From the NCBI GenBank assembly GCA_039881145.1, contig JAYKKI010000013.1, forward strand, positions 38,707,501 through 38,771,500: a stretch of 64,000 bases of DNA, written 5' to 3'. A program made the translations under genes and the position numbers. The notes below the pieces were generated by a model. It had not been told where the DNA came from and did not search any database. It saw only the letters and a list, made by a program, of their open reading frames with translations. This document shows, piece after piece, positions 25,962-40,056 of this stretch (position 1 is its first letter; every line of letters starts with the position of its first letter). The stretch comes from Druceiella hillmani (taxonomy: Eukaryota > Arthropoda > Insecta > Lepidoptera > Hepialidae).

Positions 25962-26164
25962 CTCAAACTTTTTGCTGTTCACTACTTTAATATACTTCAA
26001 ATTTTAAATCAGTATGCTCTTCAAACATTCAATTATATTCAGCTTTTATAGTATTGGTTTTTGTAAAGAAACCATCAATTTAGATTTGGTATACATGGAT
26101 ATTTACTGAGAGCCTTAATACTAAAAATACTGACCAAGTACAAACCTAGCTCGCTCATTGAGGT

Positions 26165-26285
26165 CCAAAACTCTATTAAAGTGAAATTGCTTTATTTATC
26201 GTAAGTCATCACTGCTAAGAACTTTACAGAGCAATGAATATTTAATAATACCTAGCATAATTAAGTATGGGTGTATATTTTTTGT
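26165..26285. repeat. Third copy of the block 5 sequence
   Basis: AAAGTGAAATTGCTTTATTTATC (26,177 on) resembles 62,195-62,220, and CAATGAATATTTAATAATACCTA followed by CATAATTA resembles 10,550-10,580 and 62,250-62,275. The match is short and lies outside both large segments, which suggests either a dispersed repeat or a third, more decayed segment. Confidence 0.5.
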
Positions 26286-29200
26286 GACAGAGATCTCAAT
26301 AACTGTGAGATCAAGAATTATATTTATAATTTGTATATAACCTTCGCGTAGTAACTAAAACCATGTCTAAGTACATGATCAGTAGTTTAAGACAGTAATC
26401 ATATTTTTGGGAGTCTTGTAACTAGCCCTTTTACGAGCTGTACTCTACATGGAATTTAAAAAAAAGTTTTCGAGTATCTAATTCGTCCCTGAACAATTTC
26501 CTTATAAATTTTTTTTAATATGTGAGTGCGTATTAATATATCTTAATAATGTGTCAAAATTAAAATTTATACGTGAAACCCTTTCTGAGGAAAACGGCTG
26601 CGATCGACTTTTAAGCGGACGCTTGAGTGATCGGATGATGATTACGTTTTTGCTTTTAACATACTTTTAATAGAGTTCGTTCATTAATTTTGATTAAATA
26701 TAGGTTAAAATAGGAATAATGAAATTTCTGATGCAATGATTAAATTATCTGATGCAAATGCAATTTCTGAAGAACATGCAGATAAGAAAAGGGAAGCCCT
26801 TAGAAACGAATAAAAGTTTTATAGAATATGTTATTATGAATTGTTATTATCACTTTAATGTTGCTTTTAAATGTGCTTGCTGGTGGTGGGAAGTCGCAAA
26901 TATGCACAACGCAAATAAATACATTTAGTACAGTAAAAAGGCAGACCATAACGAATGTATCTATTACCGTGACGTCGCAAGCGGAATAATCAAACGGACG
27001 TCTACCAACTCTGGAGAAAATCGATATTATTGGCGTTACAGTTACAGACTATTGACCTATTTTTTTTAATTCCATTACGTTTGTTTTAGTAGCTACACTG
27101 ATATTCACTTAACTTTTATAATTATATAGACTAAAATAAACGGTGCTGTCGATCGAAATAATGAATGAAGTCAAGTGCACGATATATTTTTAAATTAATG
27201 GGAATCATTATCATGAAATCGTAAGTTTTAATTTATTTTTATTAAATAGTTAAGTGGCACGTAAAAATAATAAAAAAATAAGACTAAGATACGAAAATGT
27301 CTAAAAAAGGTTTGGCATCAGCGGACTTCTATATATTTTCCGCCAGCAGACTAATCTTTATATTTTCATTGAATTTAAAGTTCGTAGTTTTGAGTTAATT
27401 ATCATTAATACTTCACAAAGAAAAATTTCTTGATAAACGATGAATAGTCTATTTTTTACGCAAATTTTCATAAAGACTTTACAAATTTTCCATTTAAGGC
27501 TTTTATATTATGAAACTTTCCAATATTAGGAACCAATGAAATTAAAGTTAGTGCATTTTTAAAAAGCATTTTTCAATGCCTGCGGTAACATAGTTACCCA
27601 TACATAAGGAACCCATAGGATATCGAATTTGAACTGATCAAAACGTAAAAAATGGCAAAGATTTGGTCAAAAAAGTTTTGAGTGTTATTTTGAAAAAAAA
27701 AGTGTGAGTGTTTTTTAACTAACAAGTACAGGAAATTTCCAAAAGGTATCTTTGTATTTAATTTAAATGAGATATTTTTTGTATTCTAATTCTGAGTTAA
27801 GTTCTGATTCTTGTGGAAAAATTTGTTAACAAATATCTCTTTTTGCAATTACAATTAAATCGAAGTTAACAGCATAAGCGCGAAAGCTGAATAAAAACAA
27901 TGGTAGAATGCACTCTTCAGAAGTGACAAATTAAATATTCCACATATTTCACATGAGTGTAGGGATAAAATAAAAACACGTATATTAAATGTTATGTCAT
28001 GATTATTTTCAATTTATTTTAGGAGCTGAAATACATTTACGAAGTGAACAAACTTTATATTATCTTTGCTGTTCTCTATATAAATTTTTACTTTATATAC
28101 AATTAGTTTGAATTAATTGTCAGTATACCGAACGATTATTCAAATTTTACATTAAAAAGGTAAATTGAGAACTATACATAGCTATGTCTGAATGCCACTT
28201 AACCCAAAGTTCTATTGAAACCAGCAATTTTGCTTATTTAAAATAGGTACAAAATAGGGTTAACTTAAAGTGATATTTCGTTTCTTGAATGTATTCAAAC
28301 CTAAGGTTTGGCCATAGGTTTTTGGGTCAGTGGAAATATTAACGGCCTTTACATTGTAAATATTTGATATTTAGTCTAATAATTTATTTATTTTATTTTA
28401 ATATCATGATCCTTAACTTTTCCAAGTGTAGAAAATGTGTGGAAAATTTCGGAGTACTGATTTTAATGTAACGTTATATACCTCAAGATACTTTTAGGAT
28501 CATAACGAATCCACGTACATACACATTGAACAACATATCATCTATTGAACTTACTTTAGCACTTTGTTCTGTACGAGGGAACAGATTTACTCATATACAT
28601 ACATACATATATAGCATGTGAAATTCATAATCCTTGCTCTGTCGTAGTTGTATAAAAATGATTGTGTTATACAGATAAACACGTAAATGATTTCATAATT
28701 TATGTTTCTACTTTGGAGGCATAACATCTCTAATAATCATTATCGGCCACTTTGTTTAATGTGAAACAAATTAAATAATAAAAACAAACTGTTAACTGAT
28801 TTTGACATTCGTCCTGTATTGTAAAAATGAAAGCTTCCATCGATATTTTTGAGCATCGCGTGGTTTTTTTGATGAGCTGTAATTCTCTTGCACATGTATA
28901 TATTGTGCCCACGAATTTAATGGATAAGTAGGTTACATTTGTTCATGATGGGTATAAAAGCACAAAATCTACACATTTGCAAATACTGTTTTACCTCGCT
29001 TGTTTAAAGAAATATTATTTACATACCATCATAACAATAAACTGATTTTGATGGAAATATTTCTGATTGAAGATTTAAATAAATTTTTTAATTGGATTAT
29101 TATTTTTATTTTCTCTATACATAAGTATAATGTATATTCTTATAAGATTTAGGCCCCACTCTACATGAACCTTTGCTGATTTGTTTTGTAGCACATGGAA

Positions 29201-32005
29201 AGAAGAAATACGGTAAAAGATGACGGAAGACAAAACTTCTGACATCTCGGCCTAACACGGTTGGACAAATAATGTAAAAAAGTGAACACGGGAGTCAACA
29301 ATATTGTTCAGTGTCATCCCTTCCTATTGAGTTCCGTGGACAAATGGAAAATGTGATGTTTTTCTTATCTGATCATGTTCATCCATTTGTCCATCCCTCT
29401 CTATGATATTTTAGTAAAAGACTAATCTATGATCTACAAATATTAATTTTAAATTAAAGCATTTTGCAGAAATTAATGTCGTATTTCCAATAGCGCTTTG
29501 TCGTCACTATTGTTATTTAAAGATGGAAAGACAAGTTAATGTTATTAGAAAATAAATAGCTCTCATTTATATTATCATCTGTTTTATATATTGTTCCACT
29601 GACCAAAATTAAATAAATGAGGTTTTTTTCAGGGTCTTTTATTATATATGTTTATAAATAAATCTGATCTTAATATTGAGGATGTAGAAACAATTTATTT
29701 TTCACTTAAAATAATGGTGACGTGCCAAAGTGACTTTCGCTTAAAAAAATCTGTCTACAAAATTGTAGACTTGGTCAATGTACTAATTATAGGACGATCG
29801 AGATCGATAGTTTTACAATGGACAAATTAGGCAGACGTGGAATTAGGATTAAAATGTATGACAAATCAAACGGTGTGTCTATTTATTTCCACAAAATGTT
29901 ATATTGTATTACTAATAATTGACATTGTAAAACCACTGATAACTTTAATAAGGGAAATATAAGAATTATGACAAAGGCTCGTTGTTCTTATTTGTCACTA
30001 TAAAACTAACTTCTCCTTCTATGAATGTAAAAGGAAGATCTATGAACAAAAATTAGAACTACACTTGTATTTAGGGACCATTCCCCGAAAAGAAAAACAT
30101 GAAACCAAAATAGGATCACTATGTTGTCCGTTTATCCGTCCGTTTTTCGGTCCAAGTCCGTTTTCCTTGAAGCGAGTCAAGATGTTAATGGCACAGTCTT
30201 GTTTTACTATAAAAGTATTATGATTCTCGTAACAACTTATTTTTTAAGTTAAACTTATGTTTTGTTATTTATTCCATCGTCGAAACCTAGCAGATGCTTC
30301 CAGTGAACGCACAATTTTGAAAGTCGGCGTAATGGGAGGCCTTATAGCGAAGATAAAGGAAAAAACCAAAAAAATCAATGATTTCTAATTATATGTGCAA
30401 TTATACATTTTATTGAAAGATGCCATTACTTTTATCTATATTCAGTGGAATATCTAAGAAATCATGCGGCGTATAAACTTAAAATTTGGTGCAGTAATAC
30501 ATTTATTTAACCCATATATATTACGCTAAGAACCTTTTTTATAGTTTTCATATAATATTAAAAAAAAAGGATTAAATATATTACATATTATTTTGAATTC
30601 TCATCATAACCATCAAAAAGAGCTTCTTATGGAGAATGCTAATATATTTTGTTTATAATTTTAAACTGCATATTTAAAAGCATATTCCGAAAAATGTGCA
30701 AAAATAGAACAATCTCCCTCTCTTATTTTTGAAATTGTTGGACCAGAAATCATAAAAAAACAGAGTGAATAAAATCAGACCAGTATATTACAGGCAAACT
30801 GTTACGATTATTCTAGATCTCATATTTTCTTTACTTGCACCATATTTTTACGCCTGTGAAATGAAAAGCAGCAACAAATTTATGTCGTGAAAAATTAATA
30901 TTTGTAAGTAGTGTAAGAGAAATGCTACATACACTTTAATATATATGAGTACCTAAATGTGCAGTGAACCCTTGTAATGCGAATTCTATTCGTATTTTAT
31001 TCGTTAAATATACGTTCTGCAAAACACTTCTTATAATGCAAATAACGCACGAATTCTGCTTATATAAAATTCATGTTAACATTTTAAAAATTATTTCAAG
31101 CTATTAATAATATTAAGTCAAATTAGCCTACGTCCCGGGACTTCGTCCTCATAAATTGACAATTAAGGCTGTGGAATTTAGTTGCCGCCTTTACACTTTT
31201 AAGGCATATGGGAAATGTATTGATATACCCAATGTATGTTTCTGATAAAAGAAGCTTGAAAATAGTGAAATTATGCTACATCTTTGAAACAAGCAATTAT
31301 ATAAAAGTACGAAAAATGCGTAATACAAGTACATCAATTCCAAAGATGAACTAGCCCTATTCTATATCTTTTAAAAATCGCTCCATTATTTTTGGTGTAA
31401 TTGAGTAACAATATAATGATGCACACATTTTAAAGCATTAATATTTCATGCGAGCGAAACTGCAATAGCAAAATTTATTTATTGCTCCTCCAAACTAAAT
31501 AGCACGCCAAAGAAACATGGCGAGGAGTCATATTTATGCAGGTTCACTTGTAAATATTGATGGAAATTAGTGAGAATTGAAATGTTAATATTACAAAAAC
31601 ACATTTTATACCATGAACACATTAATTACCTTAATATATATGGGATAAAAACAATATCTGACAATAAAGTCAGAGAGTGCAAAGGGAGTAATGATTTTCA
31701 ACTAAAACCGAGTGACGTGTGATTAAATAATATTTAAATAATTTTGTTATCCCGGTGACACCAAAATCTATAATGGAATCAAAGCAGTTTTTCAAAATAA
31801 GGGAAGTCATATTTTATGTAATAGTTTATTAGGAAGAAACAATTTTTTTTGGTTAAAATTAATCAGGGATAAATGCTGTTTGTCATGTGACTGGCTATTT
31901 TTAGGAAACGTTCTCGACACGTTTACAAAGCAGTCAATGCGTGATTTGGGACTTTCTGAACAAATGTAGCAATATTAACAATATTATTAGAAAGTGAGCA
32001 TTTCT
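26286..32005. other. AT-rich non-coding stretch
   Basis: No supported gene, RNA or clear mobile element in about 5.7 kb. Open frames are at most about 60 codons and unrecognisable. Near 26,580 the phrase CTGAGGAAAACGGCTGCGATCGAC resembles 59,220-59,240. Confidence 0.4.
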
Positions 32006-32019
32006 TTAATAGAAAATCA

Positions 32020-32150
32020 GTTCTTTCCCACCCTCACCCTCGTACACGACCGTGCCCGCGTACCACGACGTAACCACGCAGACGCTCTTGCACACGCACG
32101 CGTAAATACCACATGCACACGCACGCACACCTACATTCGCACACATATTT
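32020..32150. repeat. CA/GC-rich low-complexity tract
   Basis: Imperfect CACACGCACG repeats, with several ACGCACGC runs and interruptions, and unusually rich in CpG for this window. On the minus strand it produces a Cys/Val-rich frame that I regard as an artefact. Confidence 0.8.
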
Positions 32151-33859
32151 TTTATTGATACATTAAGTGATATTTTTATTGATACTTTATTGTACATGTA
32201 TGGTCATTGTGTAAGTTTTTTATTCTTAGAGGTTTTTAGTACGGAGGTTATTGGAGTAGGTGTCGTGGCTACGCATTTACGTTATTATCTATAAAGCGTG
32301 TCCCATTCTGTAGGCAAGCAGAGAACGCTATAAACAGAGACGATGACCGCGACGTTAACATTTTTTCCAAAATTTCAACATTATTTTGTGAATTTACATG
32401 GTGTGAAAAACGTTTAACCCTGGTAGACATATGTGTGAAGTATCGACGTATCTCGCTATAACTGTCTGCTGGAGAAACTAAGTAAAAAAATTAAAAAGTA
32501 TATTGTTTATTTTATATTATACTTAAATTCTCATATTTATTTTTTAATTATTGTTCTACTTATGTGTATATTGTGCGTTTGAGGATTATGATACCCAAGA
32601 CGGAGATGGCGACACACGAAGGTCGCGAGAGAGAATTAAATATAGATGGACAACCCATGAACGAAACAGAACATGGCGGAAATATTTGTGGAATTTTAGA
32701 TATATTAGAAATAATTTGCTTTTCTTCAAAATTTCCATAAACATATTTTTGAATGTCTCTAAGTAAAGAAAATAATGCAAAAAAATAGCCAAGTGCTTGT
32801 TGAAATATGCATAACGTAGGATTTGGAAACTGACCTAAAATCGTTGACGTGAGATAAATGAAACATAGTTTTGATTAAACATAGAATTCTTTTTTATTTT
32901 TTTAAAATTCATGGGTGAAAAGTTAAAGGGTGGTAGAGAAAGTCACGTAGCACATAACCTTAAAATTTATATGCAATATAACAGAGCTTAAAATAAAAAA
33001 ATAGGCAATGAAACCTCAATTAAACTTTCAAAATTGACGGGTGAAATTTTTGTTTTATTTTATCGTTATAAAAACTTGAAAAAATTGTCTTATATACATA
33101 CAACAAAAATATTATTGGTCTAATTTCATATTAAGAGGTGCTCCTGAAGTAGATTTGCTAGGTGTCCGGGTTTCCCGATATTGTCCCATAATATGTGATG
33201 TTGTCCAGAAACTTCTCTCGAGTTCTAAGTGATTAAATATATTCCATTACAATGCAAAATTTCAAGTTTCAACCTCACGCGGTTTCTAAGGACAACTCTA
33301 ATAAACGGACATGTGAGTGACCTTATAAGATATTGATTTTATTTTGGAGGTGGGAAACTCTAAAAATATCACACAGTTCAAAATGCTGTTATAATGCGAT
33401 GCTGAACTTTGTATGGCTCCAAAAATAAAACTCAATGTCGGAAACGAACACATTATGACGCCTGCATATTATTATCACACTTTATACCCAAAAGTAAATT
33501 AGGCCATAATTTGTCCAAATTTACGATAAGCTTGTGATAAACTCTGGTACATATGTGTGTATTGACTGACTTATTTGTTTATTAAGCGTAGGTGTGTTGG
33601 GTAACCTAAGGCAGGTTTGGCTTCGGAAGTAACGTAAACAAGTTTGACGTCGTAAACAATAATGTAATTTGAGTTATTGCCTTAAGTTACATGTTAATGG
33701 CGTGCATGTTATATGTTGATCACCGATCTATAACTTATTTCATTAATAAGTGTTATGAAACAAAATCTCCTGCCTTGTCTCTTTATTTCAACGTATGCCA
33801 TTTTCATAGAAGCTAGGGAAAGGAATTTATTTTGGTTTTATTAGTAGATAGATTTATTT
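32151..33859. other. AT-rich non-coding stretch
   Basis: No supported gene. At 32,551-32,766 (71 codons) and 32,588-32,743 (55 codons) two overlapping plus frames run through a less AT-rich patch, with Arg-rich and Glu-rich products respectively. I recognise neither. Confidence 0.4.
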
Positions 33860-34175
33860 ATCCTTCTTCTTCTAAGTGGATCCCTCCAACTAGTGAAGGT
33901 TGGCATTCAGCTTTGCGCATTTGACCTAGCCATTGGAACTTGTCATGCCTGAGCCATGCCCCAGAAATGAGACTTTCCGTTGTTGATTTGTAAATACTTG
34001 GTTTCTGATCTACCCATTGCAGAACTTTCTAATCGGTGAGTTTCTAGGTTCAAGATGTAAACTTCATTCGTCTGTAGACCCATGTTTTGAATGTTTCTAT
34101 ACATTTCTTGAGATCTTCCTTATTAGTCCAAGCCTATCATCTATATGGAAGTATTGACCAAATTTAGAACTAGAG
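33860..34175 (-). pseudogene. 3' end of a non-LTR retrotransposon (LINE), decayed
   Basis: Read on the minus strand, the sequence holds a WVYRRM motif (near 34,080) like the FEMWCYRRM region after the LINE reverse-transcriptase core. It ends in KAECQPSLVGG followed by HLEEEG and a GAAGAAGAAGG tail (33,861-33,875). I remember this ending from the 3' ends of abundant insect LINEs. Stops and frame changes break it. It is truncated at the 5' side, as usual for LINE insertions. No target-site duplication was identified. Confidence 0.6.
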
Positions 34176-37100
34176 AAAACAAATTTGGTGTGAGATTTCA
34201 AAGCTACGATTGCAGAGTACATTTGATTGATATATCGGCAAGGTTTATAATTTAAAAAGATTTTGTTAAATAAAATTTTTCAAACTAATTCGTTCTGCGA
34301 CGAAAACAGCTGGCAAAAAACAATCTCTAGGAAGAGACATCGACATACGCTGCTTAAATCGTCAGTAATATATTTAAACAATCTATGGCAACTGAAAAAG
34401 TTCTACAATGATTTTTATAGCATAAGTATGCACATATTATTACATGAAATTCATAATAAACACCTGACTGAGCTTATCGTTTTTCTAGAGCTTATTGTAC
34501 AAAACTTTCTTCATCGTAATCATAATAAAATTTTTTAACGATTTTCCTAAATTTCTATCAATAAAATTTTTCTTGTACACCGCAGTTTTTTAACGAATAG
34601 TTTCAAAGTTTTGGTCGAATTTTTAAGCCAACAAAGTTGTAAACGCTGGTTTTCACGCATTATTCATGGTGCCAGCGTAACAACAAAATCCATACGAAGT
34701 CAGAACACGTCGTTAGTGGTACATAATTTATTAACTGAATATTTATCGCCTTTGTTTTTTATTCATATCACAATTTTTTATTAGATCGCCTTATACTTTT
34801 CCCGTTTAATGTGCACAATTATAAATTAAAATGTAATATGTTATGGAATAAAAAGTATTTGGTACTTTTAAATTTTGCATATCATAACTTCTTCAAAGAG
34901 GTAAAATTATTTACGAAAAAAATGTTTGTTTTTTTATTCATTAGGGTCGGTATATTTTATTTCATTCACATAAAATAATAACAAAAAATTGTTTAGGTAC
35001 ACTATAAAAAGGCTGATTTTTTAAGGTTTTGTACTTCGAAAGGAAAATGATCGGTTAAATATGATTAGAGCTCACACTGTGAGGGTTCTACCCGTATAAA
35101 AAATATACACTAAGCCATGTGTTTACAAGGTGAAAAATAATATTCATATTTGTTAATACTTTAATAGAAATACTACGCATCCTTGAATGTTTATTTGTGC
35201 CTAAGAACGTACTCAACCTTAGCAGTAAAATTTCCATTCGTGCCTAACAGATTTTTTTATTCATTTATAAGTGCTGTCCTCTGAGACTAATAAATAGATT
35301 TCGAAATCTTCTTCAATTCTAAGCGGCTTATAAAATAAGATAAACAAAATCTATGCTAACGTAGATAAACAAAATCTATGCTTTATTGAGAAAAATTCAG
35401 TTGTTTTTTAAGACTATTATGAAGTTAGTGAACACAGTCCTAAAAAACGTAGGACTTCCCCAGCTTAATTACTGCTTGACTGGGGCCAAAAAAGTCGTTA
35501 AAAAATATAAATTGTGAATCTTTTTTGTGAAATATATTATAAATCTATATAAAAAATAATGGTAGTCCATAGTATTAATTTCTGTTATGCAAATTTAATC
35601 AGCAATTATCAGTTTCTACCAAATTATTACTTACGAAAGTAAATACATATTGGTCGTCTTTGTTATTTCATATGTATAAAAAATTACATGTACACCATAT
35701 TATTTTTATGTATATTTCGGGAAAAATTACAGTACTGTTTTCAAAGTAAACCAAAATATATCAAAACTTTAATTAAAATATGTCGGCCGCACGCCGTAAG
35801 ACCGTGCTATTTTAAGCGGGATGCGGGGATGTTGGTAAAATGTTTTCACGTTTACTCTTACATTATTAATAAAGGAATGTAACATGCCGTTAAATGTTGC
35901 ACTGTAAATGAATCGTTTAAGCGGTTCTATTCGATTTTGTAAGTTATTTAAACAAAATAACGAGAACATTGACCTTGTCTACCTAAGCATCTACCTAGTA
36001 TAATAACACTAGGTTCTGCCCGCTACTTCGTTAGCGTTGACTAAAATAATGCAGCCCATATATAGTCAACCCAGGCTATAATTTTTCTATCTATCAAGTT
36101 TTCCCAAATCCATTCGTTTTCAGGAGTAACATCTCGATCGAGTTATCAAAGGGAGACAATTTTGTAATCCGTCCTGCGGGAAATTGATTCTGGGAATTTT
36201 TTGGATTCATGATGTTAGTTAGTACAATCGAAATTACAAAAACTTCCTTGCAGACAATATTATATGATCAAGTTAAATCTTAATGACAATCTTAAAGATG
36301 ACACTTCAAATTTCAAGATAATAAGTACCCTATATAGTGCCCTATAGAAAACTACCCGCATTCCATATTTCGTGTAGACTCACTCAGAAATTACGGAGTT
36401 GCAGAGTAACAAACGTGACTACATACATTCATTCAAGCGTTCGCATTTATAATGTTAGGCTAACCTTGCATTCCCATAAGAAATCGTAAATGAGACAATT
36501 TGTGGATCGGTAAAAATGCACGTATTGATATAATCATGTCTGTTATTGGGTTCGCTCATGGCTGGAAGCGAGATTTTATATTTATTGCTTCTCCGTTTAA
36601 AGTTGTTTATTATTAGTCAACTGCATGTAAAATAATCCATAATGATCCAATTGCAAAAGTAAATAAATATATATCTAAAAATATAGGCGGAAAAAACAAC
36701 CTGTATTTTCGTTAGTTCAGTCATACAAATAGATGAACCAACGTATAGACAGAGTTAGTATATCAATGGGACACTACTAAACCTGTTGGGTATCGACAAC
36801 TAAAAATTGAAAACTTAGACCAAATGTTTGGTAACGTCATTATCATTTGAGCAAAGTAGTTTTAAATTCAATTAAAATCTGTCTGCATAAAGTATGTAAG
36901 GATGAATGATTTGGCGATTTTTATTTGTGTATGCATCGTAGCAGTAAATTAGCATCAGATATTCATTGTAAACGTGAACTAACACTAGGCATCTCCGTAT
37001 ATTCCAATATGTCATTTCCGTGCACTGAATTTATCCAAGTACTGACATGAAACAAGAAATTATTAATTTATATCGAAAATAAAAGTTCACCAGTCATAAA

Positions 37101-39769
37101 TATTTTTAATTATTTATTTTAAATTTTAAACTACTATAAGCATCAATTTGGTTTCAACCAGAATATTATGTTGGATGCTTATTTAGATGCTAAAGTAAAA
37201 TATTTTCTAACCTATTGATTTTTTTGACACATTTAACAGAAAATAAATTTTAATTAAAATATTCGTAATATCGCAGACAAATCGACAGAAATTCGTATTA
37301 ATACAGATTATATAATTTCAAATGCTCAATCTTAATTTTATGGAAATTTCACAATTTCAATCTCTCCGACTTAACATTTGTAGACCCTATAACAATTATT
37401 AAACAATGTTTTCGAAAGATCTAATTATATTCACTGATGTGTATGAAAGGAATTTTTCCAATTTCCTACCTACATATTTAGTGAAACAAAATGTGCCATT
37501 CTTTAGTTATATCTCTTCGAAATATACGTGGCAGTTGGTATGCAAATTGGACTGATTAGTTATTTAAGAATGCTCCGTTTCTTGTTTAGGCTTGTCCGTA
37601 ATTACATATAGTTTAATAAAATTACCTAAAATATTAACCGATAGTTTGAAAATTAATCATGAACAGTTTTATTAACATACCTAAGCTTCATTACAGTTTT
37701 TAATTAAATTGAGGAATTACCTAATGATATTCTGAATATTCAAGTTAATTGACATTATTCACATCCATTCAGATCAGAAGCGTATGATAGTTTTTATCTT
37801 ACTAGACAATATCCTAGCAACTCAATAAAAATACTCTTCATTGCCTTAAATTATCTTCCCATATCAAGAAGTCGATCTTGAACTAACTTAATCATGAAAA
37901 TCATCCTTAATGCTATTTGCGCGCATTGAGAATTTTTTGTCGATAATCTATTTTTAATTAATATTTTAATTATGGATAATTTTTAAATATATATTTCCAA
38001 AATACTTTCTTATTTCTCTATCAAAATTATTCGTCTTAATATAGTTATTCCGATAGGCAACATGGTGCGTAATATTTCTATATAGTTACATTTATAATTT
38101 TCCATAACATTTGATGGCGATGTATATTAAAGTTTGTATTAGAAAGTTTTATTGTGGTATGTTCTTAGAATAATTAGTTCTTGTACTCTTTTAAATAATT
38201 ATAATTATTTATTTATTAAATAACTAATCGGGTAAAAATTTAACAAAATATTATATTTTGTAATAGTTGCAATGAATTACAGAAAACGTTATCTCCAATA
38301 TTTCACAAAATTCAGAGATCTAAATGCATGATAATTACTTAATCCATGCGCTCAGCTTATATGCACTGTAGTTCGGGATCTGAAATTATTTCCAGCATAT
38401 TCAACTTGATATGTATCTCGATAACTTCTTGTTAAACATGAAAATTTATATGTAAATTCACCTTTGTTGCTAATTAGAACAAAATAAGAAAAATTTAATA
38501 AACAACCACGGTGAGTACACATTATATGTGGCTATATACATATGTATGTATCTGCGTTATTTCATAACTGTTCATTTTATATTTGACATTTCCAGCTTTT
38601 TTTTAATTACTTCTAATCTCATTTACAAAATACACCAATGATTATCCTTAAATTTTTGTTATTACTTGTTAATTGTTTCAAGTTAAAAATATGCTAAAAC
38701 TCGCAGATTTTGTAATACTGTAAAGATTAGTATTTTATGAGCGTGATATTGTAAATATTATGCAAATGTTTCGATAAATAGAACAACAGAATTGTTTACG
38801 ACATTTCATGAACAGAAAATGAAAATCGGTCAAGGGCAAGCTCCATTTGCACAATTAGCTGGAAAACCAATTGCCATTTATCACCCACTCTGATATTAAA
38901 AGTGCACCCCGACTGTGCTTGAAAGGCGTCCTTTTGCCTCGTTACTCGCCGTCAGCTGCGCCAATGCTTATTATATCACGTACATGCGGAACTGTCTGGG
39001 GAACGTTTCGACTAAGCCACGTTAAACATTTTGAAAACGTGCAAGGAAATATTTGTTTCTATCTATTTATATCTCGCATCCAGAAATGGGCTATCATAAC
39101 CTATATCTGTAAATTACAACTATAGAATTAAAAAAAATTGCCTGTGATGGACGAATGGATAAAGAAGCGATTCTTTTTTGACAACTTTGGAACGGAAAAC
39201 TAAAAAACGTATATACAACCGTCTTTTTAAATATCGAGATTTTATACATCAAAATACAGTATATTCGATAATGAACAACAGTTCCAAATCAATGTTCTAA
39301 TGTAAGGATATGTTAAAAGTGTGTATAATAACATGCAACTAATAAGTAAATATAGTGGATGTTGGTGTTGTATCCACTTAGAGCACAGTGCGAGTGATAA
39401 AAGACAGCAACCCACATGTTCATAAATCAATTCCGACATCAATATTTTTTTGATTTAACAATTCCTTCGTTAACGTAGGTATGTTCGCTTTTATACTTTT
39501 GTTCACAAACGTTAAGTTGATACGGTCATCGCATTGGGCTCCACTGTCACATGTCATAATTTACATCTTCATATATTTTTCATTCAAATACTTGGGCTGC
39601 TATATTAGTTTTATCATCTGTTGTATTGTTACAAAATGTAATTGACTTTAGGGCAGTTAAATCAAAAATAACTATTTACATTAATGTACAGATTTTGACG
39701 TGTGACGATCACTGTGTTTTTAATTCAAGTTATTTAAAATGTCTTAAGGTGGAATACACACGTCATGAT
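34176..39769. other. AT-rich non-coding stretch
   Basis: No supported gene in about 5.6 kb. There is a 25-bp tandem duplication at 35,338-35,382 (AGATAAACAAAATCTATGCT twice). The frame at 38,871-39,125 (84 codons) overlaps a less AT-rich patch but shows no domain. Confidence 0.45.
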
Positions 39770-39772
39770 GTG

Positions 39773-40056
39773 ATTGCTATTATTCACTACGATTTTTAAC
39801 GGAACATAAAAAAAAAGAACGAGTGTCTCGAGGTAATTATAGAGGTATTAGGGTGACCTGTATGTACTTGACGACGACTGAAACGTGATTTATTAAATTT
39901 CACCGCATCAATTATAATCTGGAAGACGATTCAACATTGGGTAGACCCTTTGGAATGACTAGTGGTAAAAAGGTGAAAGTTATTCGCAAAAAACTTGAAG
40001 AAGATTAGCATATTATGTATCGACAGATTAAGAAGACTCCCAAGTTGAATAAGTAA
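39773..40056 (+). pseudogene. Mariner-family transposase, N-terminal fragment
   Basis: AIIHYDF (39,776-39,796) matches the MIYYDF start of the mariner helix-turn-helix region. After a frame change, HRINYNLEDDSTLGRP (39,901 on) matches the linker LEDDPRxGRP, and KKLEED-stop-HIMYRQI matches EEDRHITYRQI with a stop replacing the Arg. The catalytic Asp residues and the rest of the transposase are not found downstream, so only about the first quarter remains. This is a different family from the DUF4817-type copy at 11 kb. Confidence 0.75.

Noticed and set aside
38850..39130. 84-codon frame in a less AT-rich patch, considered as an exon
   Set aside because: Neither strand gives a recognisable domain, and stops break the minus reading.
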